A stretch of 64,000 nt of DNA, taken from positions 248,001 to 312,000 of the forward strand of contig WION01000003.1 in the NCBI GenBank assembly GCA_015039365.1. Direction: 5' to 3'. The notes below the pieces were generated by a model that was not told where the DNA came from, searched no databases, and was given only the letters and a program-made list of their open reading frames with translations. The position numbers and the translations under genes are program-made. The stretch is from Amanita rubescens. Its lineage: Eukaryota > Basidiomycota > Agaricomycetes > Agaricales > Amanitaceae. Positions 22,465 to 34,254 of this stretch are shown here, piece after piece; position 1 is the first letter of the stretch; each line of letters starts with the position of its first letter.

Positions 22465-24746
22465 CTAGTCATCTTGATGTGGGGCCTTGTTTGATATCTG
22501 CAACATGCTATTCGAGCGCGACATAGCAGCAGGTCGTGGGGAAAGAGTTGATTGACTCAATATAGATCCATCGGTTGAGCGAGCAGACAGTAATGTAGAC
22601 GCGTTATTCGTGAGATAACCAAGATCATCAGGTACGTGTATTGGGGATGATGCACGCGAATACTGAGTAGAAGTAGTGGCAACAATGGGCATGGTGAATG
22701 AACGAATGGGAGACATTCGTGCAAGAGGTCCATCAAGGTTTGACGTTGACATGGAAGGTGGTAGCCTTGCAGAACCACCCAAAGCACGATGAAGAGTGTT
22801 TAACCAACTTGAGGAAGTGGGCGAAGGAGGTTGAGAGATCCGACGTCCATTCATACCTATGCCTTCTTCCAACAGAATGTCATCTCGTTTCGTAGAGGTC
22901 TTTCTGGTATATCGGAGACATGAACATCGTAAGTGTCGTCGGATAGGGTGTGTTATGATCACGAGACAAAGAATAGAGATAACAAGCACGAATAGTACTG
23001 GGGAGAAACCAAGCGACGACCTTGTTAAAGCCAGAGGGAGATGAGGCGATAAACGATCTTCCAAGCCTTGAAGGGACAAAAATGGTGGACGGATAGGCTG
23101 AAATGGGGATTTTTCGGTATTCAGGATGTCATCGATGGGATCAACAATGGGTTTGGTGGCTTTTGACATTGGGGGGACCTCCTTGCTCGCTTCCAATACC
23201 ATCTTTCCCAGAGTCCAGGTTATCGCGATATCTCCGATTGTATCAAGTGATTGAAAGGCGGGTCGACCGAGTCCCTTTTTCTCCGCCTTATTAATTACGT
23301 CTTCACCTCCACCAGATACATTTCCTCCAGGATCCACAATCCTGGGTAAACCGAGACCCTCGTGCAGGACGTTGACCATCCACGCAGCCTTGAAGCATTG
23401 CATTTGCAGACGGGAGATCTCGACCTTGTGATCCCACACTTCGGCCTTGCCAATCTTGCCTCCTTCCGGAACCTCGGCGCCACTTCCAAGCCGATGTTTC
23501 TTTTTCATGTCCTCATGCAATTTCAACAGGCCCTCCCAATCTCGCCCGCAGTAATCAGATGCAGCTCGCTCGTACTGCACAAAGTCATATGCTCCTCCCA
23601 AGCCGAAAATATGGTCAGAAGAGTACCAGTATTCCGATACGCCGATGAAATGAGATGCAGTGAAATTGATTGGTGGTACATGTACACCATTCATGAGGCA
23701 GGGAGCATCGGGGCAAGGTGCGTTCTTGTTCAATAACGGCGCGGTTTCCCGCATGCACCCTTCGAACGAACCGGTCCCAACGAGCTTATGCGGCTGGTTG
23801 ACATGAGCGGGCCCTGTGATTGTGGCATGGACTGGACTTTCCGTAAGCGCCAATCCCTTAGGAAGGCACGGATCCAACACAATGTCATCGTCAGCTGCTT
23901 TGCCTTCCCGACGCGCTTCTTCGTAATCCGATATAGCCTTTCCGACATAACGTTCTCTAGCTTGATTGGTTCCATATCCAAGCCACGTCGTAACGAAAAC
24001 GCTATGTTTAATCTCTTCCCCTCCGAGGAGCCGTAACCTTACATCAATGAGGTTACGCGCGTCACCCTGATGTTCGAGCGACGGCTCGAATGCAATCTGC
24101 GTCGATGCACCGCCCATATCCAAGAACCCGTATGTCGTCCCTTGTCCAGGGGGTCCAGTGAAACCATCCATAAGGTAGTTCACCGCAATCCAACCAAAGA
24201 GTCCTTCCTCTTCACCGGTGATTATCCGAACGCTCGAGCCGCACGGCTCTTTATCGGAACGAGGTTCTATTTTGAAGTGCGAATGTAATGAAAGGAACTT
24301 GCAAGTACTTTCCAGCACCTCGGCTTGCTTCTCCGGCGCTAAAAGCCGCATGCCGGCCGTTGCAAGAAGGAATAAGGGTGTTTGGCGCTGGAGGGATGGG
24401 GGTACCTGCGTTCTGGCATGTTCGAGGAGAGGTCTGAGATATGCAGCGACACCTTCGGGGTTGTCGGCAAACGAAGATATACCTGTTAATACGGCATGAG
24501 AGTTAGATATGGCGCAGTCGGGTTTAGAAAGGGTTCCAGACCTGGTTCTACCTTCTTTACCCAGTCGTCGCCCTGCCGAGTACCCTTCTCAACTTTAGGT
24601 AGCGTGTATACAAGATTGCTTCCGGTCATACCGCGAGGGTCCTTCCAGCTGTAGATTTGCAACCTGGAGCCTGACGAACCAGCGTCGATGACGACTCCAA
24701 ACCGTCGCCCTGCCAGCCATGCGTCGCCGGCGGTGGGCGGTGGCAT
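22465..24746 (-). CDS. YND1: Golgi apyrase, GDA1/CD39 nucleoside phosphatase
   Basis: Two exons (24746-24542 and 24482-22465) split by a 59-nt intron that joins VEPG to ISSFADNPEG. About 740 aa. Apyrase-conserved regions are visible: ACR1 VIDAGSSGSR (residues ~16-25), ACR2 LLATAGMRLL, ACR3 ITGEEEGLFGWIAVNYL and ACR4 GFLDMGGASTQIAFEP. A C-terminal hydrophobic segment (SPVLFVLVISILCLVIITH) is followed by a ~130-residue Ser-rich tail. This is the Ynd1 arrangement: luminal catalytic domain, one C-terminal anchor, cytosolic tail. It hydrolyses GDP/UDP to the monophosphates that drive nucleotide-sugar exchange in the Golgi. The symbol is by family analogy with yeast. Confidence 0.9.
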
Positions 24747-24859
24747 CTTTTGGATATTTTAGAGGTTAACTGCGCTTGTGGTCAAAACGCTTGCATTCCG
24801 TAATAATAGTACAGTCAACATGAGCAAACACAAGATCCAGCAACTCCTCCGTCGAGTTA

Positions 24860-27733
24860 TTATTCATGGTAGTTTATCCTCCCAACCTTTCTCAACCGTC
24901 CTCCACCTCGATCGCTCTTTTGGCTGCTGCTGATACCATCTTTGCTGTTTTTCTTGGTGAATTTCCTCTCATGAAGGCGTCGCAAGCGAACGACATCGTA
25001 GACCCAGTCCGTGACATGGAGAAGCTTCGCTCCTTCAGTATGTAGACGCTCTTCTTCATCCTGGGATAGGACCTCCGTCGCAGTACGAAGCCCTTTACGC
25101 CAGAGGAGGATCTGAAGGATAGCCTCAGGAAGCAATACATTGAGACAGTACTTGATAGCAAATGTTATTTAATAGAACAACCAGCATGTGGGATAGACTC
25201 ACTTCAAGCTTTTCCATGCTTGTTAAAGCTTCATAAGCAGGACATCCGTACTGTCGAGGAAGCCCGGGAAGTGTTTCTGACACGGGAGCATCTGGCTTTG
25301 GAGCCGGCGGCGCTGGATCTTCTAGCTCAGTCAAGTCGGACATACTTTCCGTTACATCCTACCACAAACAGGTCAGGTTTCGGATTGCAATTTGATCAAG
25401 GAGATACGTACACTAGACGATTCCAACATCTTTACCTCTTTATCTTCCGAGGGCGTTGGCTATTCAACTCTCATTAACTCGTTAGGAGAAGAAACGTCTG
25501 AACGTACTGTTGCTTCATTGGTCAAACTCGACAGAACAGACAGTGGTGAAGCCTTATCAGTGACATCTTCCATAGTGACATCCACAGACGATGGATCAAG
25601 AGGTCCATCGGGAGGGAGAGTAGCAGATGTAAGGGCCGACGAAGGTGGCCCAGTAGCTTCCTCGGATTCGACCGTATCTTCCGTAACAACATTAGACTGC
25701 GTTGTCTCTAGCTGCCCGTTTGATGTTTCCGCTCCATTAACTTGCAGCTCCTCGACTTTTTCCGCGACTTGTCTTTTCTGGTCTTCTTTTCCCAACGTCT
25801 CCTCCCGTAGACACCACTTGCACAAGAGTCTTTGCAGTTCCCCCACAGATTCGGGGACTATCTCGCCTCTCAGCATGGCACTATCCACGATTGATTTTCT
25901 TGCCTGACCGCCTTTAAGAAACTGGACATGTCTCTCTCTGGCAGGGGCATATTGCTCATTCAAAATAGCGACCAAGATCGGCTTTGTGTAGACGAACTGA
26001 GAGTGCATGTCAAGCTCAAAGTAAGCCTCCTTGCTGGGTGGAGGATTAGCAGGAATAGGGCTGGGGTATCGTGAGGGGTCAACCACCCCTTCTGTCTCTG
26101 AATCATTGGCGGTATCGTCGTAAGAGCTTTCGAATTTGCCAAGCTAATCCGTCTATGTTAGAATACAAAACAGATCCACAAAGTTCAAATAATCTAACCT
26201 TGCAAGTGCCAAATCCATCCTCCTCCGACGTATAGAATGCATTAGGGTCGACAACGGATGTGATTCCGTCAAGATATTCTATTTTGTATTTCCCTTCCCT
26301 TTCTTTCTTGCTCTTCGGAGGTACATACTCCAAAATTCTTGCAGGCCAATAGTTCTTGTCACTATTAGTTCCTTTGGCGAGAATGAGTTCGCCGGGTATT
26401 TGGAGCGTTTCATCGTGATGTGCAAAGAGATCATCCTGGCTGGGCAAAAACGGCACATCTTCCTCAAGTCGTCGGATCCCAAAATCGCTTTCGTCCCTCT
26501 GAAATAGGAGTCGCTTTCCGTTTCCCTTTGCCACGCCCTTTTCTTTTTTGCACGGATTCTTTCTGTTTCTCTTTGGCTGGAGATGCATTGCCTTGTGAGC
26601 CCTCGGAAATAGACGCAAGGCTCGCTTTCCAATCCATTTCTCCTACTTCAGGCAAGTTGTCATCTTCCGAGGCAGTCGAATGAGCAGTGGAAGCAGGTGC
26701 TCGTTCAGGTCGTACGCCACCGGGAATAGCATTACCTGCATCACGTTCAGTATTCAACTCGAGCACAGCAGAATTCCAACGTTCGCCAAGCTCGTGATTA
26801 TCGCGTCTTGCTTTCTTTCGTGGACTCATAATGACATCTGGTCCATCGTCCTTTGAAGGCGTCACGTAAGCGGGTACATGGAAGCGTGCCTCTCCCGTAG
26901 AATCATTGAAGGGTAGAATGTTATCCTCGGTAGGACGGCTGACTTCTATGTTCTTGACCTTGAATGCAGCTTGCCCATACAAATATACCAATATCCGCCT
27001 GCCGCCTCCAGGGGGAGGTCTAATCTAGTGAATATATGTAAATTAATTGTCGTGAGACATGAAGGTGGATTACCCTCCCGGGCCACCAGACATGCTCCCT
27101 CTCCGCGGCAGTCTCGTCATGGCCATAAATGCGAGATTGATCATCTATCAGCACCCAAACAAAATCTCCTAAATCCTTCTTCTTCCATCTCTTCGGAGCA
27201 GAGGGTTCTCGGCGTTTTCTCTTTCCCCTCGCGTTGTGGTTACTAGAGTTGGGGCCATTATCTGTTGGAACCATGAGGGGAAAGGGACGCGGGGTAAGCG
27301 AAGGAGGAGCAGGCGAAGTCGGTGGAGGACTGAGAGTTGACGAGAATGTGTCCGGATCACTGACGGGCGTCAGTGGCGAGTCCAGCGTCTCCCCCGCATC
27401 CTGGCTGTTAGAATTTTGCAAAAAAGGGCGTTTCTTCGTAGAACGAGCCCGTCCCTTGAGAGGTGTTGTTGTTGCGCCATTAAAATCCAAAGAAGTCGCC
27501 GTATGTGATTCGAGAGCAGGCCGTTTTACTTCAGACTCATGGGCCATCCTCTTGCGCATGGCCTTTGCCTTCCTCCCATACTTGATTGTCACACGGTTCG
27601 GTGACGGAGAAGAATTCTGGGTATGTGCAGCTTCTGAATCTGAATCATCCAGTTGTTGAGTGATACTTGCAGAAGCTTGCTTTGCAGCTAAGCGCCTAGG
27701 CAAAACTTGCTGAACGAGAGAAGCATCGACCAT
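24860..27733 (-). CDS. PWWP-domain chromatin protein
   Basis: About seven exons; start at MVDASLVQQVLPRRLAAKQA. After a disordered, basic N-terminus comes a PWWP-like domain: GDFVWVLID...EHVWWPGR, spliced to PPPGGGRRILVYLYGQAAF. A second related segment, GELILAKGTNSDKNYWPARILEY, lies after residue ~400. PWWP domains usually bind methylated histone tails and DNA, so a nuclear chromatin role is inferred. The C-terminal exon (LPEAILQILLWRKGLRT...LLHVTDWVYDVVRLRRLHERK) is helical and well formed. A 51-nt intron with GTACGT...CTAAC...GAATAG removes an in-frame stop near 25460, leaving a 16-codon mini-exon. Tandem with the apyrase gene (~110 bp apart). Confidence 0.85.
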
Positions 27734-29394
27734 GACACGAGGCGTGCCAGTGGCGACGCGTCGGTCACATAGTGTCACAAGCTGTCACGGCGCGCTAATG
27801 AACATCGAACGACGGTGTACTGGGAGAACCACTATGGATCTACGATAAAAGTGCAAAAATGACTTGATAGGGCTTTCCGGCCCTGATTTCGCTATGTATA
27901 TCTCCCCATCCCGGGATTCTATCCATGGCGGTGTTAAATTCGTTTTTCCAACTCCTTTTGACCATCTGCGCGGGAATGAAGACTGGGGTGAAACTAACAC
28001 GGGGTTCCATCAAATATAGGCATCCTATTTTATACCAATACGGTCAATTATTGCATTAATAAAGCCTGGGCAAACTAACTCGTACCATAAGATTCATCCG
28101 AAAGAGATGGTCGTCGTTTCCGAGAATGTCAACGCCTTGACATCATGCTTCATTTCGCTAGAAATATGTTCAATGCCAGACACAAAGCCCAAGAGTTACC
28201 TCACCTTCAAAATAGTGCAAGCGTTACGTTTCTCCTTCAACGGAGAACCCTCGTTATTACGAAAAGAAAGTAGATAATTAATAAACGTGAATCCCGAGCG
28301 TGACCACTTTCATATGCCGCTGAGCAAAGACAAGGATATCCACCAGATGGTCACTTAAGTCAAGAACTCTGCCCGAGCACGTAGCGCTGAACAATTGAGG
28401 AGCAGAGATGAACAAATTTGTCGTGCATGAGAATCTGAACTATCTTTGAAAGATTTAACGTGCCGTAGGAGAGAAGGAGTGGGAGACAAGTTATAGTGAG
28501 ACAGCCAACTAGTTTAACTACGGAGACCGTGAGAATGATCAACAAGCCCTGATTTTCCTATCTACATCCGCAAAACTGTGAATATCACGGTGCGAATAGC
28601 CATTTAGACATTCACCTTCCATACAGGAATCTTCAGGCTCCTTCCAAAACTGCTCCGTTGATCCACAGTATCACAATGGAAAACGGAGCTAAATGGACGC
28701 CCTGCCCGCAATCTATCATCTACCGCCCAAGGCATTTGCCCTGATGATCAGGGCTGTGAACGCCAATGTCCGATGGCAAGCAAATCATAGATAAGCTGTT
28801 AAGTAACCTATGCCATCCTTTCGCGGAATCACCGTTGTGCCAGTAGGGCCTCAGCGCGGTTTTCATTTCTCACGTCCTGCCATGAAGACCGCTCTGTTCC
28901 GCGAACCACCGATAACAACGCAACATTAGCCAGCCAGGAAACTCGTGGGCTCTTTAATCAGCAGCTACAGCTGTTACAGAACCGGCATAGCCCATGATCG
29001 TATCTTGTTATTCCATTCGCGATAAGGTAACAGATCCCAACATTGACGTCAGTGCTTGGTGTCAGTACCTCCACGAGACATTATCATTCCTGCAATTCGT
29101 CCATCAACTTGCGCCATGAGTCTACGCCACAACTCAAGTCTGCGCCGCGAGCTATGAACTACCAAAAGGGAATTTACTTTGTGCCATGATGCTCAGCACC
29201 CGACGAGAGGTATGTTCCTGGATTTATCACCTGCCATAGTCTATAACATCATATCTGCGTTGCTCACGGAGCGGTGAATTCGGAAATGACATCTAATCAT
29301 ACGTTTCGCGTTACAACAAAAAATATGTTGAATACTACAAAGGATACAAGTTTATTCTATTTTTTTGTACATTTCCTTTTCGGCCCAAGTTAGT
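27734..29394. other. Intergenic region upstream of the PWWP gene
   Basis: About 1.7 kb without a supported gene. It ends at the 5-bp target duplication of the gypsy element. Presumably contains the PWWP-gene promoter; no other structure is seen. Confidence 0.4.
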
Positions 29395-29399
29395 CTCGA
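29395..29399. repeat. Gypsy target-site duplication, left copy
   Basis: CTCGA directly precedes the TG of the 5' LTR. The identical CTCGA lies at 48575-48579 directly after the CA end of the split 3' LTR. A 5-bp duplication is normal for Ty3/gypsy elements and fixes both outer ends. Confidence 0.9.
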
Positions 29400-29587
29400 T
29401 GTAATCATACGATTACTAACAAACAACTACAATCAATCAACATACATATATTCGGATAGTTCATACACTTCGATATTCTTTCTTTTCCTTCTCCTTATCA
29501 TCGTACCTAGGTACTCATTCTCTCTTAACACGCTCTGGTCCTGTTCCGTCTCGAGTGATTCCCCTTTGAGTCCACAAAGGGTTTACA
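29400..29587 (+). repeat. 5' LTR (188 bp)
   Basis: Starts TGTAATCATACG and ends GGGTTTACA (TG...CA). Same length as the reassembled 3' LTR (169 + 19 bp) and identical by eye. Near its end it holds the inverted repeat CCCTTTG-AGTCCA-CAAAGGG. Confidence 0.95.
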
Positions 29588-29665
29588 CTTTTTTTTGAAC
29601 AGCAACTTGCGCGTTGACTCTCGACTCTCGAAATCCCCGGTCCCTACCGGTCTCCTTGTTACGTT

Positions 29666-32236
29666 TTGGCGCCAGCTAAATCTTCTCGTAAATCGCCCAA
29701 GGCAAAGCAGGGCGAGTCTTCCCGGGGAACTACCAAACTTCGCTCAGGCGCTGTCACTCGGAGTACGCCGCATACAGCCACCAGTACTCCGAAGGACGGA
29801 TCTACACACCGCACCCTGCTCCCGCCGAGCACCGCTTCTTCCTCTTTGTCTTCTGAACCGCTTAACCCAACGTCTACACCGTTTTTGGAGGGCAATAAAC
29901 TGCCCTCGCCACCGCCTCCATCGTCACCACCGTCTTCATCGTCTTCATCGTCTTCATCGTCTTCATCGTCATCGATCAGGGTTGTAATGTCTACACGATC
30001 AGAACACGCCTCGTTAGAACACAGCAACCCGTCGAAACTCCCCATCCTGACCGAGGGTAGACTAACGCCGGATATTGCTTCTCGTTTCGAACTCGGCTGT
30101 TTGGACTATTTTGGCATAAAGGACATCGCTGCAGAAAAACAAGTTCCGTTGGCCATGGCGTCCATACGTGACGGACACATGCGTGACTGGATTAATTCTG
30201 ACCGCGAGCGCCTCAAAGCGTTATCTTTTGCCGCTTTCATCAACGAAATCCGGGACCGCTACCTGGACACAGACTGGGAGGATAAAATCCGACGGGAAAT
30301 CCTTTACTGCGAGCTGAAACCGCCATATAACTTTTGGAATTGGGCCACTGAGATTACGAACAAGAACCGGTTATTGACAGCAAACAAAAGATTTGCTGAT
30401 GCAAATCTCATCGACATCTTAGAATCGCGTCTCCCTCTCGATATCGAAAACCGCCTGCGCATTAGTCGACGTTCTGGCCTCGAAATATCAAAGACATCTA
30501 CCCTGGCTTGGATGAACGACATTAAGGACATTGTCAATGTTTACCAGAACGATATCAAACGTGCACGTGAAGTTGCCGATGAAGCGGCTAGTCGATCCGC
30601 TAAGCGTTCCAGGCCTTTTGCTCCTAGTACAAATTCTGCCAATACCTCCTCCGCCACGTCGGCCAGAAGGACTGACCGTGTACCGCCCCTAACGACTACC
30701 GAGCGCTCACTGCTCGCGGAAAATGAAGGTTGTTATAAGTGCCGCCGGTTCTTTGTCAAACACCAATCATCTTCATGCCCAAATGGCTATCCGGCTGCTA
30801 AAGATTACCGCACGCTCACGGTCGACATGGCTATTCGGGCCAAAAGAGTCCAAGAACCATCGACAGCTACTGCGCGTACAGGCTCCACATCCAAAATTGC
30901 AGCAATCACCTCTGCACCTTCCTCTCCGGGACTTGACACTGTTGCTGCTGTAATCGACGACGAAGAGTCGGACGTCATTGACTGGGCGACATCGTCAGAA
31001 GACGATGAGAATATCCATGTGAGTGATTACCGTATGTCGCACCTACACCTCAAATGCTTCGTACATGGCTCAAATCATCGTTCTATCGTTGTCAACACCT
31101 TTCTCGATAACGGCGCTTACGTTGTACTGATTCACCCGCATTTAGTACAACAATTGAAGCTGAAAGTCCATAAACTACCGCAGCCTGAGAGCTTTGGCGC
31201 CGCGTTACAAACTTCACATTCTCAGAAAACTCGCGCAACCGAATTTGTCTACCTCCGTATATCGACTATGAATAATGCCTGGACCTCGAAAAAGGTCATT
31301 GCACTCATATCCGCTTCGTTGAAAATGCCTGTTTTGTTAGGCCTTCCTTTTCTAGCTAAAAACAAACTAGTAATTGACCATGACAGTCGTACCTGTTTCG
31401 TCCGAGGTACAAACATAGATTTGTTAAAGTCAGATACTGTTTCATCACAACGGAATAAAATCACCCCTTCATTCGCATCACCAGCTTCAATTGAAACCAA
31501 TAAAATTAATGTTATAGCCGAGCTTGCGCAAGTATGTCATCCTCGCCGTATACTCAAACACGAAACCGGTGCAAACGCTATAGCTACACGACGCTCAATC
31601 GACACGGTCATTGCAAAGCTAGAGCTTGATGACCAACTGCAAAAGCTTGAGGCTAACTTGCGCCTAGAATTCAAACACATCTTTGAACCAATCCCGCATG
31701 TTGACAAGCTCCCTACAGATATAGTCGCGAGAATTAAATTAAAAGACCCATCAAAAACCATCACGACAAGATCCTATGCTTCGCCAAAAAAATATAGAGA
31801 AGCTTGGGCTATACTCATTCAACGTCACTTGGATGCCGGGCGTATCAGGCCCTCCTCTTCGCCGTTTGCCTCGCCGGCCTTCTTAACCCCCAAAGCAGAT
31901 CCAACCGTCTTGCCACGTTGGGTGAACGATTACCGTCAATTGAATGCAAATACCGTCATCGACTCACATCCGCTGCCTCGTGTAGACGAGATCCTTGCGG
32001 ATTGTGCCAAAGGTAAAATTTGGGGTGTTATGGATATGACGGACTCCTTCTTCCAAACTCGTTTACACCCTGACGACATGCCATTGACTGCTGTCACGAC
32101 GCCACTTGGCCTATATGAATGGACCGTTATGCCAATGGGCGCACGGAATACAAGATGGATTTTGGTGGATGAACGACCGATTGGTCATACCCAACGTAGC
32201 GTCCATTCGCACACAAATCTTTCGATGGGCACATGA
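29666..32236 (+). pseudogene. Gypsy gag-protease-reverse transcriptase, truncated in RT
   Basis: The open frame runs from 29666 but has no ATG there; the first in-frame ATG is at 29988, after a Ser/Pro-rich and poly-Ser stretch, so the true start is unclear. It encodes a gag-like domain, a zinc knuckle (CYKCRRFF...H...C), an aspartic-protease-like region (NTFLDNGAYVVLIH, with Asn where DSGA is usual, then LLGLPFLAKN) and the first half of RT (RWVNDYRQLNANTV, GVMDMTDSFFQTRL, YEWTVMPMG). The frame then breaks at about 32150: the YxDD motif, RT thumb and RNase H are missing and the reading frame shifts. Not a functional polymerase. Confidence 0.9.
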
Positions 32237-33515
32237 CCTTCTTGGACACTTCGGCATCGACAAGTCATACGCGGCGTTACGAGATAGCTTTTTCTGGCCT
32301 GGCATGTTCACGTCCCTCGCACGGTATTATGTCCCTGGCTGCGCCGACTGCCAGCGCTTCAAAGCTGCGCGACGAAAGCCGTCTGGTCCCTTGCACCCAC
32401 TACCTGTCCCTGACCACCGAGGCGCCTCAATTGCCATGGATTTCGTCGGCCCACTTCCCGAAGACCATGGGTTTAACTGTATCTTGACCATTACGGATCG
32501 ATTGGGCGCAGAAATTCTACTTATTCCCACCCGGACAGATGCCACTGCAAAAGAAATTGCACTTCTATTTTTCGATCACTGGTATTGCGAGCATGGATTA
32601 CCGACGGATATTATTTGCGATCGTGATACCAAATTTGCCTCACGTTTTTGGCGCACACTGCACAACTTAACGGGCATTGACATCAAAATGTCATCGGCTT
32701 TCCATCCAGAAACAGACGGCGCTAGCGAACGTACCAACCGCACACTCTGCCAAGCATTAAGATTTCACGTAGAACGAAACCAGAAAGGTTGGGTCAGAGC
32801 TCTCCCCCGTGTCCGTTTCCATATGATGAATACCGTCAATGCTTCTACGGGATTCAGCGGCTTTCATCTGAAGATGGGACGCTCACCGCGCCTCATACCA
32901 CCGGTCATCACCGAACCCTTCTCAACAGCTGACCTTGATACAAAGGAGGCTATCCTAATACTCAAAGAACTGGAAGTTGACGTTCTGAAGGCACAAGATA
33001 ACTTGTTAACTGCAAAGGTGGCCCAAGCAACGGCTGCAAATTCACACCGTCCCTTCCGCCCCGTCTTTGATGTCGGCGACCGTGTCTGGCTCTCCACCCA
33101 TAATCACCGTCGCGAGTACAAGGCGAAAGGCGAGAAACGTGTTGCTAAACTAATGCCACGTTTCGATGGCCCTTACAAGATTACAGCAGCTCACCCCGAA
33201 TTCTCAACTTATACTCTAGATTTACCCAACTCAACCATCTTCCCCACATTTCACGTTTCCCAATTATTACCTTATTACGAATCTGATTCTTCTCTTTTCC
33301 CAGGACGAACTAAAGAATGGCCAGACCCTATTATTATTGATGGCGTAGAAGAATTCCCGGTGGAAGCAATTATCGACGAACGTCGGCGCGGCCGTGGTAT
33401 GCAATATTTGGTTCGTTTCAAAGACCAGCCACCTTCCGAAGACCGCTGGCTTTCCGGCTCGCTGCTACAACAGAATGAAGCGCTCGATATATGGTTGCGA
33501 CAATCACGGCATTAG
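32157..33515 (+). pseudogene. Gypsy integrase with C-terminal chromodomain, detached from pol by deletion
   Basis: The frame is open from 32106 but integrase-like sequence starts after the deletion junction. It has the HHCC zinc domain (WAHDLLGHFGIDKSYAALRD...CADCQRFK), the rve core with D (AMDFVGPLP), D (ICDRDTKFAS) and E (HPETDGASERTNRT), a GPY-type region (FDGPYKI) and a chromodomain (EEFPVEAIIDERRRGRGMQY, then LVRFKDQPPSEDRWLSGS). The chromodomain defines a chromovirus; in this family it steers integration to marked chromatin. The segment itself is undamaged but lacks its own start and is cut off from the polymerase. Confidence 0.88.
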
Positions 33516-33624
33516 GATTTTTTTTTACCTTATCCTTTCGCCCGCCACCGGTAGCTTTTTCCCTTACGAGGGTTTTTTAACGCACCCGTGTAAGCACTTT
33601 TACGTATCCTTCTTTCTTTTTCAC

Positions 33625-33636
33625 GGTGGGGGAGGG
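33625..33636 (+). other. Polypurine tract of the gypsy element
   Basis: GGTGGGGGAGGG directly abuts the TG of the 3' LTR, the position and composition required for plus-strand priming. Confidence 0.85.
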
Positions 33637-33805
33637 TGTAATCATACGATTACTAACAAACAACTACAATCAATCAACATACATATATTCGGATAGTTCA
33701 TACACTTCGATATTCTTTCTTTTCCTTCTCCTTATCATCGTACCTAGGTACTCATTCTCTCTTAACACGCTCTGGTCCTGTTCCGTCTCGAGTGATTCCC
33801 CTTTG
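33637..33805 (+). repeat. 3' LTR, left part
   Basis: First 169 bp of the 3' LTR, matching the 5' LTR without a visible difference up to CCCCTTTG, where the DNA transposon begins. Its last six bases (33800-33805, CCTTTG) are the left copy of that transposon's target duplication. Confidence 0.95.
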
Positions 33806-33827
33806 TATGACGGTCCGTATCGGACAA
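33806..33827 (+). repeat. Left terminal inverted repeat
   Basis: About 17 of the first 22 bases match the reverse complement of 48528-48549. The left copy includes a small palindrome, GTCCG-TAT-CGGAC. Confidence 0.8.
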
Positions 33828-33851
33828 TATCTAATTACATTTAATTATCAT

Positions 33852-33951
33852 TGTGATCTACCGTGATCCGCCGTGATCCGCCGCGATCGAGCGTGAATCG
33901 GCGTGATCCGTCGTGATCTATCATGCCCCGCCGTGCTTCATCGTGCATACC
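33852..33951 (+). repeat. Left subterminal array, 10-bp period
   Basis: About ten consecutive decamers of consensus TGATCCGCCG, drifting toward TGCTTCATCG at the inner end. One unit equals about one helical turn, so a bound protein would see each copy on the same DNA face. Likely transposase-binding sites by analogy with other transposons. Confidence 0.85.
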
Positions 33952-34254
33952 CATCGTGCATGCCTGTCGTGACCTTTCGATCATCGTAGCCCTTCAGGTC
34001 ACTCCGATCCCGGTACATGTTGAGGAAAATCTTGACACTGAGGGTCACCCAGTGAGCTGGCGGTCGGCAGTAGCACCTTGCATATCGACCAATACCTATT
34101 CACTGTGCTCGTTGTTCATCGTTACCGGAAAAATAATATGGCAATGCCCACCTGACATCCCCCAGCCGTGTGACTATAGCGGCAAAAGTAAAACAGAGTA
34201 GCGCCGTGACAAACAGAAAAAATTCCCTTCCCCTCTCTTCCTCGTTTCTTCGTC

